Shown here in pieces: positions 16,241 to 24,851 of a stretch of DNA of 64,000 bases. Position 1 is the stretch's first letter. The number at the start of each line of letters is the position of its first letter. The position numbers and the translations under genes are program-made. Under the pieces are notes generated by a model, which searched no databases, was not told the origin of the DNA, and saw only the letters and a program-made list of their open reading frames with translations. Source of the stretch: Cellvibrionaceae bacterium (lineage in GTDB: Bacteria; Pseudomonadota; Gammaproteobacteria; Pseudomonadales; Cellvibrionaceae); contig JAGKXD010000006.1 of NCBI GenBank assembly GCA_021151525.1, positions 22,004-86,003 of the forward strand, given 5' to 3'.

Positions 16241-17869
16241 ATGAAGCAATCTCTACAACTTAAACTCGGTCAACAGCTGACCATGACACCGCAGTTGCAG
16301 CAAGCCATCCGCCTGTTGCAATTATCAACGCTAGATCTCCAGCAAGAAATTCAAGAAGCGCTCGACTCCAACCCCATGCTGGAAGTAGAAGATAGCTTTG
16401 ACGCTCCATCCACATCCAACTCCGAATTTGAAGACAGCGACTATGTTCGCACCCAGGAGATAGCGGCCACCAGCGACAGCGGTACCGACGATTTCAGCGA
16501 AAGCTATTCTGGCGAGATCACTTACAGCGAAGCCAATAGCGAAAAGTTTGGCGATGAAGGTTTTGCAGACACAAGCTTTGCTGAGAGCGAAGGCTTTGGT
16601 GACACCGACAATTACGCCGGCACCGATGATTACAGTGAAAGCGCCACCGAATGGAATGAAGCTATTCCTGCCGATTTACCTGTAGATACAAGCTGGGATG
16701 ATGTTTACCAAACCAACCAAGCCAGCGGCTCCACCAATTACGACAACGAAGACAACGATTTTGAAAGTCGCCGGGCCGCAACCGATTCGCTCTACGACCA
16801 CCTAATGTGGCAACTCAACCTCACTCCCATGTCTGACCGCGACCGCATCATTGCCATGGCGATTATCGATGCTGTTGAACCTAGCGGGATGCTATCAGTC
16901 ACTCTTGAAGACATTTTGAGTGGCCTTGTCAGTGAGTGGGAAGATTTGGAGTTGGATGAAGTTGAGGCGGTGCAGCATCGCATTCAACAATTCGACCCCT
17001 GCGGTGCGTGCAGCCAAAATTTGGCAGAATGCTTGAGTGTACAACTGCAACAATTTGATCCATCCACTCCCTTTTTGGCCGAAGCCAAATTGATTGCCAA
17101 ACAATATTTACCACTGCTTGCCAGTCGCGATTTCCGTCAGCTGATGCGCAGAACAAAATTGCGCGAAGATGAATTGAGCCAAGCGGTAAATTTAATTCAA
17201 AGTTTAAATCCGCGCCCTGGCGATATGATTGCGAGTGGTGAAACCGAGTATGTAGTGCCCGATGTTTTTGTAGAAAAACGTGAAGGTCGCTGGATGGTAG
17301 AACTCAACCCCGAAATTGCGCCGCGTTTACGCATCAACTCCGATTATGCATCTTTAGTAAAGCGCGCAGATTCCAGCAGCGACAACACCTTCCTGAAAGA
17401 TAATTTGCAGGAAGCGCGCTGGTTTCTAAAAAGCTTACAAAGCCGCAATGAAACTTTACTTAAAGTCGCCAGTTGCATCGTTGAAAAACAGCGTGGATTT
17501 TTAGAGTATGGCGCAGAGGCCATGAAGCCTTTAGTTCTGCACGACATCGCAGAAATTGTTGAAATGCATGAATCCACTATTTCTCGTGTAACTACACAAA
17601 AATTTATGCACACACCGCAAGGCATTTTTGAGTTGAAGTACTTTTTCTCAAGCCATGTAAGCACAGACTCTGGCGGCGAATGTTCATCAACCGCCATTCG
17701 CGCCTTGATTAAAAAGCTAGTGAGCGCAGAAAACCCTAAAAAACCATTGAGCGATAGCAAAATAACCGATTTGCTCGGTGAGCAAGGCATTCAGGTTGCA
17801 CGCCGCACCATTGCAAAATACCGAGAATCACTCAATATTCCACCGTCAAATGAGCGCAAAACACTTTAA
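16241..17869 (+). CDS. rpoN: RNA polymerase sigma-54 factor
   Basis: A 542-residue sigma-54. Region I is Gln/Leu rich (KLGQQLTMTPQLQQAIRLLQ). The core-binding and helix-turn-helix parts follow, and the RpoN box ARRTIAKYRE lies at about 520-529. Region II (about 50-185) is very acidic and low in complexity, with repeated Asp/Ser/Glu/Gly runs such as GFGDTDNYAGTDDYSES. It makes the protein some 45 residues longer than the Pseudomonas form. The factor directs transcription from -24/-12 promoters with AAA activators. It heads the conserved rpoN-hpf-ptsN-rapZ-ptsO set. Confidence 0.97.
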   Translation: MKQSLQLKLGQQLTMTPQLQQAIRLLQLSTLDLQQEIQEALDSNPMLEVEDSFDAPSTSNSEFEDSDYVRTQEIAATSDSGTDDFSESYSGEITYSEANSEKFGDEGFADTSFAESEGFGDTDNYAGTDDYSESATEWNEAIPADLPVDTSWDDVYQTNQASGSTNYDNEDNDFESRRAATDSLYDHLMWQLNLTPMSDRDRIIAMAIIDAVEPSGMLSVTLEDILSGLVSEWEDLELDEVEAVQHRIQQFDPCGACSQNLAECLSVQLQQFDPSTPFLAEAKLIAKQYLPLLASRDFRQLMRRTKLREDELSQAVNLIQSLNPRPGDMIASGETEYVVPDVFVEKREGRWMVELNPEIAPRLRINSDYASLVKRADSSSDNTFLKDNLQEARWFLKSLQSRNETLLKVASCIVEKQRGFLEYGAEAMKPLVLHDIAEIVEMHESTISRVTTQKFMHTPQGIFELKYFFSSHVSTDSGGECSSTAIRALIKKLVSAENPKKPLSDSKITDLLGEQGIQVARRTIAKYRESLNIPPSNERKTL

Positions 17870-17937
17870 CTTTTTATGTGAATGTAAAAAATTTTGTGAA
17901 TACATTTGGTATTCACTCAACCACCGAGGAAGTATCT

Positions 17938-18228
17938 ATGCAAATAAATGTCAGTGGCCACCACGTAGAAGTTACCGATTCAATGAGAGATTACGTGATC
18001 AGCAAGCTTGAGCGTTTAAGTAACCATCATGACCGCATAACTAATACTCACGTGATTCTTTCCGTCGATAAACTTGAACAAAAAGCAGAAGCCACTCTGC
18101 ACGTGAGTGGAAAAGATATTTTTGCTGATTCAACTGATGTCGATTTATACGCAGCCATAGATTCGCTGGCAGACAAACTTGATCGCCAGTTAATTAAACA
18201 CAAAGAAAAGATGCGTAGCCATCGTTAA
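17938..18228 (+). CDS. hpf: Ribosome hibernation promoting factor, short form
   Basis: A 96-residue HPF/RaiA-family protein: MQINVSGHHVEVTDSMRDYV, then a basic C-terminus. Short HPF works with RMF to form inactive 100S ribosomes in stationary phase. ATG 17938 has GAGGAAG upstream. An earlier in-frame GTG at 17878 would add 20 unconserved residues and is rejected. It lies between rpoN and ptsN as in other gammaproteobacteria. Confidence 0.95.
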   Translation: MQINVSGHHVEVTDSMRDYVISKLERLSNHHDRITNTHVILSVDKLEQKAEATLHVSGKDIFADSTDVDLYAAIDSLADKLDRQLIKHKEKMRSHR

Positions 18229-18242
18229 TTAAACTGAAAACT

Positions 18243-18689
18243 ATGCAAATTCAATCACTGTTAACACCTGAACGCACTTGCAGCAGTCTTGAAGCCAACA
18301 GCAAAAGACGTGCATTGGAATTACTCGCGCAACTCATTGCGCAAGATGTTCCCACAATAGATGCCGAGGATTTGTTGCGCCGCTTTCAAGCGCGCGAGCG
18401 TTTGGGGTCAACAGGTGTTGGGCACGGCATTGCAATTCCGCATTGCCGTATCAATAACGGCACGGGCGCAATAGGCGCATTAATTACTCTCAAGCAACCG
18501 GTAGAGTTCGATTCCATTGACGCCGAGCCGGTTGATATTTTGTTTGCCATGCTCGTGCCCGAAGATTCGCACGATGAACATTTGAAAAATTTAGCAGCCT
18601 TGGCAGGTGCGCTTACACGCATTGAATTCCGCCAACGCCTGCGTGCCGCTGGCGATAATCTCGCGCTCTATGAGGCGGCCATTAATTAA
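18243..18689 (+). CDS. ptsN: PTS IIA-like nitrogen-regulatory protein PtsN
   Basis: A 148-residue EIIA-Ntr domain. The phosphorylated His67 lies in GHGIAIPHCR. PtsN accepts phosphate from NPr (ptsO) and regulates potassium transport, sigma-54-linked genes and other targets rather than importing sugar. It lies 14 bases after hpf and is followed by rapZ and ptsO, so two of the PTS-Ntr components are encoded together. Confidence 0.96.
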   Translation: MQIQSLLTPERTCSSLEANSKRRALELLAQLIAQDVPTIDAEDLLRRFQARERLGSTGVGHGIAIPHCRINNGTGAIGALITLKQPVEFDSIDAEPVDILFAMLVPEDSHDEHLKNLAALAGALTRIEFRQRLRAAGDNLALYEAAIN

Positions 18690-18739
18690 TACTCTTTTAT
18701 GGATCAACATGCGTTTGGTTCGCACAGGGAAACATTGTT

Positions 18740-19609
18740 ATGCAGTTAGTTATTGTGAGCGGTTTATCAGGCTCAGGTAAAAGTACCGCGCTTCATGTAT
18801 TGGAGGATGTGGGGTACAACTGTATCGACAATTTGCCTGTTAGCTTATTACCGGCGCTGGTTGCGCAAATTGAAATCCATAAAGATGACCAACACAAATT
18901 CGCGATTGGTATAGATGTCCGCAATGCGTGGAAAGATTTACAAATTTTCCCGCAAATGATCAGCACCCTGAAAGAAGCGCACTTGCCTTTTACGGTGATA
19001 TTTCTGGACTCCCAATCATCGGTATTGATCCAACGTTTTAGTGAGACTCGCCGCAAGCATCCGCTCAGCGACAAACACACTAATCTGGCGGAAGCGATCA
19101 GTAACGAACAAGAACTATTGGAACCTATTCGCGACACCGCAGATCAAATTATCGATACTAGTCACCTGACGCTGCATGAGCTGCGCGATTTGGTGAAAGA
19201 GCGAGTAGTTGGTCGCAGCCAGTCCAGCATGGCAATATTGTTTGAATCCTTTGGTTTCAAACACGGCATTCCGGTAAACGCCGATTTGGTCTTTGACGCG
19301 CGCTGCCTACCCAATCCACATTGGAAACCTAACCTTCGCCCCCTGACGGGTAAGGATCAGGATGTCATTGAGTTTCTGGAGGCTGAAGACGCCGTCAATG
19401 AGATGTATCAGGATATAGAAGATTTTATGAGCCGCTGGCTGCCACGCTACCAAGCGAACAACCGCAGCTACATTACCATTGCAGTAGGTTGTACGGGGGG
19501 CCAGCACCGCTCGGTTTACCTGAGTGAGCGCTTAAAAGACCATTTTGTAGATCAATTTAGCGATGTTCAGGTCAGACATCGCGATATCAACAAACACAAG
19601 AAAAACTAA
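18740..19609 (+). CDS. rapZ: RNase adapter protein RapZ
   Basis: A 289-residue protein with an N-terminal P-loop GLSGSGKST (residues 8-16) and the conserved C-terminal domain VGCTGGQHRSVYLSERL. In E. coli it senses glucosamine 6-phosphate and guides RNase E to the GlmZ small RNA. A role through the same sRNA in this organism is not shown. The start has AGGGA 8 bases upstream. It ends 2 bases before ptsO. Confidence 0.96.
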   Translation: MQLVIVSGLSGSGKSTALHVLEDVGYNCIDNLPVSLLPALVAQIEIHKDDQHKFAIGIDVRNAWKDLQIFPQMISTLKEAHLPFTVIFLDSQSSVLIQRFSETRRKHPLSDKHTNLAEAISNEQELLEPIRDTADQIIDTSHLTLHELRDLVKERVVGRSQSSMAILFESFGFKHGIPVNADLVFDARCLPNPHWKPNLRPLTGKDQDVIEFLEAEDAVNEMYQDIEDFMSRWLPRYQANNRSYITIAVGCTGGQHRSVYLSERLKDHFVDQFSDVQVRHRDINKHKKN

Positions 19610-19611
19610 CT

Positions 19612-19881
19612 ATGCTGACGGAAACCATACCCATTATTAACAAACGTGGCCTGCACGCACGCGCAGCAGCCAAGTTTGCCACCTTAGCGGCTCAGTTTGG
19701 CTGCCGCAGCCAAGCGCGCACCAACGGTAGCTGGGTGGACGCTAAAAGCGTTATGTCCCTGATGTTACTGGCTGCAACCCAGGGCACCAATTTGGAAGTA
19801 TCCACCGAAGGCGACGACGAAACCCAAGCCATGGACGCGATTAGAGCCCTGATTAACAACCGCTTCGAGGAAGATGAGTAA
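19612..19881 (+). CDS. ptsO: Phosphocarrier protein NPr (HPr-like)
   Basis: An 89-residue HPr-fold protein. The phosphorylation site is His15 in NKRGLHARAAAKF, and the second signature DAKSVMSLMLLAAT is present. NPr carries phosphate from EI-Ntr (PtsP) to PtsN. It is the last gene of the rpoN cluster, 2 bases after rapZ. The Ser46-type regulatory site of Gram-positive HPr is not obvious. Confidence 0.95.
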   Translation: MLTETIPIINKRGLHARAAAKFATLAAQFGCRSQARTNGSWVDAKSVMSLMLLAATQGTNLEVSTEGDDETQAMDAIRALINNRFEEDE

Positions 19882-20021
19882 GCTGGAAAAGTCAGGGCTG
19901 ATAAAACAAAGATTGTTATTTAGGCGCTATTCACCTACCCTGTGCGCCCTTTTTGATCAGCACCTGCATTAGCAACATCAGCGGTTCTGTATAACAGCCG
20001 CATTCTCGTTTAGGCAATTCT

Positions 20022-20540
20022 ATGGTTTACAAATACGACGACATCAATCCCGACGATTACATCAAAAGTAAATCGCAAGTTAAGCGGGAAATGACCGCGC
20101 TGCAAAAGCTAGGTGAGCAGCTTATCGACATGAACGATAAACAACTGGCCACCATTCCCGCGGAAGAAAAATTGCTAGATGCCATCCACGAAGCACGCAA
20201 AATGCCGCATCGTGAAGCGCGTCGTCGCCACTTACAATTTATTGGCCGCATTATGCGCGAGACCAATCACGAAGAAATTCAGGCTGCTGTTGATAAACTA
20301 CAAGCGCGCAGCGATCAACACATTCATCGCCAACACCAAATCGAACGCTTCCGCGATCTGTTGATTGAAGGCGATAAGCAAATATTTCAAACCCTCGTCA
20401 CCAACTGCCCCGGAATCGATGTGCAGCATCTCAAACAATTGGTGCGCAGCGCGCAGAAAGAACGCGAAGAAAATCTTCCACCGAAAAATGCCCGCAAACT
20501 GTTTTCGTTTATTCGCGAACAGTTGGAACTGCAAGATTAA
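20022..20540 (+). CDS. darP: Ribosome-associated protein DarP (YjgA/DUF615)
   Basis: A 172-residue, highly charged helical protein of the YjgA/DUF615 family, now called DarP, a late 50S ribosomal subunit assembly factor. Recognisable stretches are SKSQVKREMTALQKLGEQL and HREARRRHLQFIGRIMR. In Pseudomonas it lies between pmbA and tldD, close to ptsO; here those protease genes are absent and darP sits directly between ptsO and yhdP. It ends at a strong terminator. Confidence 0.93.
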   Translation: MVYKYDDINPDDYIKSKSQVKREMTALQKLGEQLIDMNDKQLATIPAEEKLLDAIHEARKMPHREARRRHLQFIGRIMRETNHEEIQAAVDKLQARSDQHIHRQHQIERFRDLLIEGDKQIFQTLVTNCPGIDVQHLKQLVRSAQKEREENLPPKNARKLFSFIREQLELQD

Positions 20541-20570
20541 AAAAGGAGGCATTAGCCTCCTTTTTTATTT
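20539..20570. terminator. Bidirectional terminator between darP and yhdP
   Basis: The stem AAAGGAGGC-ATTA-GCCTCCTTT has an A-run before it and a T-run after it, so it can end transcripts from both convergent genes. Confidence 0.88.
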
Positions 20571-20578
20571 AAACGCTT

Positions 20579-23500
20579 TCAATTTTCGTTTGAATTAGTT
20601 TGCTTTGTTTTTCGCCTTCTATTTTTTGCCGGTTTTTCTTCTTGATTAACGCTTTTAATCAGTTCTTCTTCGCTTTCAAACAATCGATCGAAACTCATTT
20701 TGGGATCACTCCAATCACCGCGAATGCTGTAACTAATGCTGGTGGCTTGATCTACTTGCTTCTTAAACAATTTACTCACAACGTAAATTCCCGCTGCAGC
20801 AGGCAGGCCAGTTACTAGTGCTGTGAAAAATGTGTAGCTGCCTACGACCGGCAAAGTTGCCACCAATCGCGCATCAATTTTTTCGTTTTCCAAATCAAGT
20901 TTACCGGCCATTTGCAAGCGGCTTGACGGTGTTCTCACTTCCAAAGGCTCAATAAATGTCATGGTTCCCGGAGTAAAACTCACTACGCCATGAATTTGAT
21001 CGTACGCCAAACCGCTTTGATAGAGATCAGAAAAATCCAATCGCAAACGGCGCGCCAGTGAATCGAAATTTAAAACCGCCATGAGTCTCAACAAACCATC
21101 ACTACCGGGACTAGGGTTATTTTTAAAACGGCCTTTTTCGATATCAATATCAATATTTCCGGCTATTTTTTTCAGCGCAAAATCTTGTGGATCACCTACC
21201 CAAGTTGCATCAACTTTAAAACGCGCTGACTTGCTTTCCAACATGTCCGGCTTTTGCCATTCGCGCAATACATTCGACATATCGGTAGCATATAGCTCTC
21301 CAATAAAGTGCGTACTTGAACCTGATGCGCCCACCAGCCACTCCATTTTTGCGCCAGCGGTTTTGCTGATCACTTTTTTATCCGGACCTGAAGTCGTTAA
21401 GCCACTGACTGTAACGCCTTTGACAGTACCGTTAATTTTATCGAACAACACGCCTTGCGAGTTTGGTCTAATTTGCAGCGACCAATTTCCATAATTGACG
21501 TCGTCCATATAGAGCGCTTTTACCGATACATCAGCCAAGGGCAAAGTGCGTGGATCAAGGCTTATGCTAGGCAATTTGGACTCGATGCCGGCTCCAGAAG
21601 CATCTGGTGTTTTAGCACCAAGTAAAGCACTGGTAAGCCGCAAGGTTTGTAAATTAATTTGCAAAGGTTTGGCGCTATCGGTTGGCAGACGAACTTCTCC
21701 ATCAACCAATGGATTGATAAAGGCTACCTTCCACGAATCTAGCAAGCGCTCAGCGTGAACATGGATATCATCCAGTGCCAATGGCCCCACTTGATAATGC
21801 CCCAACAGAACCTGTGCACGGAATGGAAGGCCTGCCACCAACAGAGGGTTATCTTCTGCGTTAGACGCATCGCTAGGAGCATCAGTATCATCATGATGTG
21901 CGGTGACTTTAGGCTTCAGAGCATCAATTTGCGCACCATAATCCAAATAGCGTTGCTGCACTTTTTTCCAAGGGTCGATATCGAAACCGGGTAGATTTCC
22001 GCTCAATAAAAACTGCGGCTCAATCGCCAGTTTTGCGCTGTCGTTTAGTGCAATGTTGGCATTGAGTAATTTGTTGTCCTGATGCGGATCTAGCTCAAAC
22101 AGAGCCTGCAAATCATCGCCGTAGAGCAAATCAATTAACGATGTCCGATCAGATAAGGACATTTTGAATCTGAGGAAGCGCTCGCCTTCTGCCACTTTGC
22201 CATAGGGGGCAGGTAAATCTACTGCAACGCCAGACAAAGGACTGGTAACCGTGACGACTGCAAAAGCGGGAGCGCTCGCGGGATCAGTATTTTCAGGCTT
22301 GTGATTTAACTCCACCACAGCGTCATAGGGTACGCGACCATGTAAAAACAACACCTCGGGGCGCTGCGTCCACTTCGCCAGAACCTGAGCATCGACTTCA
22401 CCAGAGGTTTCTATCAGGGTTTGACTGGTTTCACCCTGCTTCTTGGTACTCACCAGAGTTTTCACTGGCTCCCCAAATAGAATTCCGTTTAAGCCTTCGC
22501 TACTCAGACCCGTCGCGTCGTTGAAACTGAGGTGACCATTGATATTTTGCATGGCCAATTTCAAGTTGCCCATTTCAAAATTGGGCGAGTCCAAATCTAT
22601 ATCGACTTGCTGTGCAGCACCTGTCCCCTGATGATCCAAAGGCACGGCAATATCTAACTGAGTGCGCATAGTGCCGTTTAGCTTCCAGGTATCCATGTTG
22701 GCACCTATGTAGCGGCGCAACATGCTTTCGCGCAGCACGCGCAGGCCATCATCAGCTCCACCAGCCACACTTCCATTGACACGTAGAAGCGAACCATGAC
22801 CATCGGGATTGGGGCTCACATTTACTTGGGTTACGCCGACATCGCTGCTAAACAATTTGGCTTTATCAACACTGGCCGTTACATCGTCATCGCTTACCAA
22901 CAAGCGACCATCAATAGAGTCTAAGGCTGGCCATTCGGGGTGATAATTCAGCTGGGCATGTTTGATATCCACAAACAATTGATGGCTGCGCGATGCGTGG
23001 TTGCTGCCATTCAATGTACCGCGATAAACAAAGCCAACTTGATCTACAAAGCCCGCATTGTTGGGGCCAATACTTTTTTCCAGCCAATCCAACAGCGAAT
23101 GAGGGACAACCGCCGGCGTGTATTTGCTATAGAGACTGGCTCCAAGTTTTTCCGCACCGATTTGCAAATAGAGGTCTATATCGCCGCTATTGCGCTGCCA
23201 GGGTAGTGACAGCCACATGTAGCCCTTGGCACGCTCTTCACCATTGACGAACTCCAATGCACCGCTGTTAACGTAAATTTGGTTTTTATCCGGTTGCAGC
23301 CACCAAGCCACCTGCCCTTTCGCCTGCTTGTACTCCATAGGTGCGGAATAGGTAGGGTAATAGTGCATGCTAAAGCCGTTGCGGCTATCAATATCGACAA
23401 AACCACCATCTTGCGTCGCATGTACAAATCCATCCACAGTGCGCAAAGCCGGTACACCTTGCCAAGCGTTAACACCAACGTTGGAGAGATTCGCTTGCAG

Positions 23501-24718
23501 CTCCCAAGCCTTAGGGTTTTGCGTGGGGATGGCGACTTGTACATTCAGCAACTCGCCTTCAGGGCTGAGTTGACGCATCACTTCGCGCAAATGACCTTCG
23601 CCCAACACCCCAGCGCTATCCAGTGTTTGATTGAAACGCTGCAAATCCAGTTCGGGTAAATGCAGCAGCACTGGCTCAGAAAAACTGGCGGCCGACGCCG
23701 CAAAGCTAAGTTTTTCGACCTTGTGCTGATTGATCTTGGCACCGACCTGCTGTAACGCCAACTGCCATTGCCCACTGTAAAGCCAATGACCGACTATATC
23801 TGTAGTAAAGCTATCTAAGGTTAAGGCTTGGCCAAGAATAGGAACACTAAGACGTTGGATACCAATCTTGCCCTCAACATTCAGCCCCTCGTGATGAGGA
23901 CGGCTGGTAAACCATAAGCTGGCATCAAGCGCGCCTTCACTGTGGACTTCCGCTTTAATACCTCGCAACAAAAATGCCGTGGTTGCCGCAATGGGCTCAT
24001 CAGTCGGGAATTGTTTGAGCTGTACGAACGCTTTACTGCTAAAGCTCTCTTTATGACGAGGATCGCCTTGGCCTTCAGCAACCAAGCTCAAGGTATTGGG
24101 GTTGCCGTCCACATCAACGTGCAGCGAGAGGCGATGAAAATCGCCAGCGTTTTCCATTCTCAACAGCTGTGTGTCCAGCGTGGTGGTGGCGCCAGATGCA
24201 AAATGAAAGTTGAGCTTACTTTTGGAAAACTCGATGCGACGCGATAAGAGCGACATATCGATTAAATAATCCAACTGTGCGCCCTGATCATCCTCGGCTT
24301 TTACTTTGCGCGGAATACCCGAAACTTGCCAAAAACCATCATCCGTCTGCAAGAAATCCATCTGTACTTGATCAAGCTGAAGGGCACTCCACACCAAACG
24401 GAAGTGCGCAAAAGACCCCAACAAATCCAGACGCATTTGGCCGTGGCCGAGCGCGATAATGGGTTTATCGGTTTGGCTGAGAATGCGCACATTTCGCACC
24501 TCTACCATAGGCTTCAAACCAACCCATTCAGCGCTAATTGCACCTATGCTCACCTTGGCATTGAGCTTGTTGGAAAGGTAGCCGCTGAGTTCTTGCGGAT
24601 ATTCCGCTAACAGATGGGAGAAACTGCGCCCAGCCTGAACCACCACAGCCATGCTGATAGCGGCCAGTGCGAACAACAAATAAAACCACTTAATGAGTTT
24701 GCGAGCGTAAGTGGTCAT
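20579..24718 (-). CDS. yhdP: YhdP-family AsmA-like protein
   Basis: A 1379-residue protein with one N-terminal membrane helix (KWFYLLFALAAISMAVVVQAG) and a very long beta-rich periplasmic region with DUF3971 and AsmA-like C-terminal parts (VSFTPGTMTFIEPLEVRTPSSRL). YhdP, TamB and YdbH are envelope-spanning proteins that carry phospholipid to the outer membrane. The length is normal. The C-terminal tail is basic and polar. It sits at the end of mreB-mreC-mreD-maf-rng-yhdP. With mlaC standing alone in this window, the phospholipid transport set of this organism deserves attention. Confidence 0.92.
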   Translation of the reverse strand: MTTYARKLIKWFYLLFALAAISMAVVVQAGRSFSHLLAEYPQELSGYLSNKLNAKVSIGAISAEWVGLKPMVEVRNVRILSQTDKPIIALGHGQMRLDLLGSFAHFRLVWSALQLDQVQMDFLQTDDGFWQVSGIPRKVKAEDDQGAQLDYLIDMSLLSRRIEFSKSKLNFHFASGATTTLDTQLLRMENAGDFHRLSLHVDVDGNPNTLSLVAEGQGDPRHKESFSSKAFVQLKQFPTDEPIAATTAFLLRGIKAEVHSEGALDASLWFTSRPHHEGLNVEGKIGIQRLSVPILGQALTLDSFTTDIVGHWLYSGQWQLALQQVGAKINQHKVEKLSFAASAASFSEPVLLHLPELDLQRFNQTLDSAGVLGEGHLREVMRQLSPEGELLNVQVAIPTQNPKAWELQANLSNVGVNAWQGVPALRTVDGFVHATQDGGFVDIDSRNGFSMHYYPTYSAPMEYKQAKGQVAWWLQPDKNQIYVNSGALEFVNGEERAKGYMWLSLPWQRNSGDIDLYLQIGAEKLGASLYSKYTPAVVPHSLLDWLEKSIGPNNAGFVDQVGFVYRGTLNGSNHASRSHQLFVDIKHAQLNYHPEWPALDSIDGRLLVSDDDVTASVDKAKLFSSDVGVTQVNVSPNPDGHGSLLRVNGSVAGGADDGLRVLRESMLRRYIGANMDTWKLNGTMRTQLDIAVPLDHQGTGAAQQVDIDLDSPNFEMGNLKLAMQNINGHLSFNDATGLSSEGLNGILFGEPVKTLVSTKKQGETSQTLIETSGEVDAQVLAKWTQRPEVLFLHGRVPYDAVVELNHKPENTDPASAPAFAVVTVTSPLSGVAVDLPAPYGKVAEGERFLRFKMSLSDRTSLIDLLYGDDLQALFELDPHQDNKLLNANIALNDSAKLAIEPQFLLSGNLPGFDIDPWKKVQQRYLDYGAQIDALKPKVTAHHDDTDAPSDASNAEDNPLLVAGLPFRAQVLLGHYQVGPLALDDIHVHAERLLDSWKVAFINPLVDGEVRLPTDSAKPLQINLQTLRLTSALLGAKTPDASGAGIESKLPSISLDPRTLPLADVSVKALYMDDVNYGNWSLQIRPNSQGVLFDKINGTVKGVTVSGLTTSGPDKKVISKTAGAKMEWLVGASGSSTHFIGELYATDMSNVLREWQKPDMLESKSARFKVDATWVGDPQDFALKKIAGNIDIDIEKGRFKNNPSPGSDGLLRLMAVLNFDSLARRLRLDFSDLYQSGLAYDQIHGVVSFTPGTMTFIEPLEVRTPSSRLQMAGKLDLENEKIDARLVATLPVVGSYTFFTALVTGLPAAAGIYVVSKLFKKQVDQATSISYSIRGDWSDPKMSFDRLFESEEELIKSVNQEEKPAKNRRRKTKQTNSNEN

Positions 24719-24789
24719 AAAAATACAGATGTCATGCTAATCGGTAATTCCTGAAAATCGGTGTTTCTTACATCTAATTTGGTCTTAAC

Positions 24790-24842
24790 CCGTATGGAGC
24801 TTGCGTAATACGGGAATTAATTTCCCCGTAATGCGCTACGCT
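24790..24842. repeat. REP-like inverted doublet between yhdP and rng
   Basis: Two head-to-head copies of a short palindromic unit: CCCGTATGGAGCTTGCGTAA, ending in TACGGG, and the opposite-strand form CCCGTAATGCGCTACGCTCC, ending in TTACGGG. A third copy is at 52705-52732. This is the arrangement of bacterial REP/BIME elements. Confidence 0.65.
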
Positions 24843-24851
24843 CCTTACGGG

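Noticed and set aside
23176..23544. Antisense ORFs within yhdP, including several over 100 codons
   Set aside because: They are opposite a well supported 1379-residue gene, contain no known motifs and have no ribosome sites; long genes in GC-balanced DNA produce such shadows.
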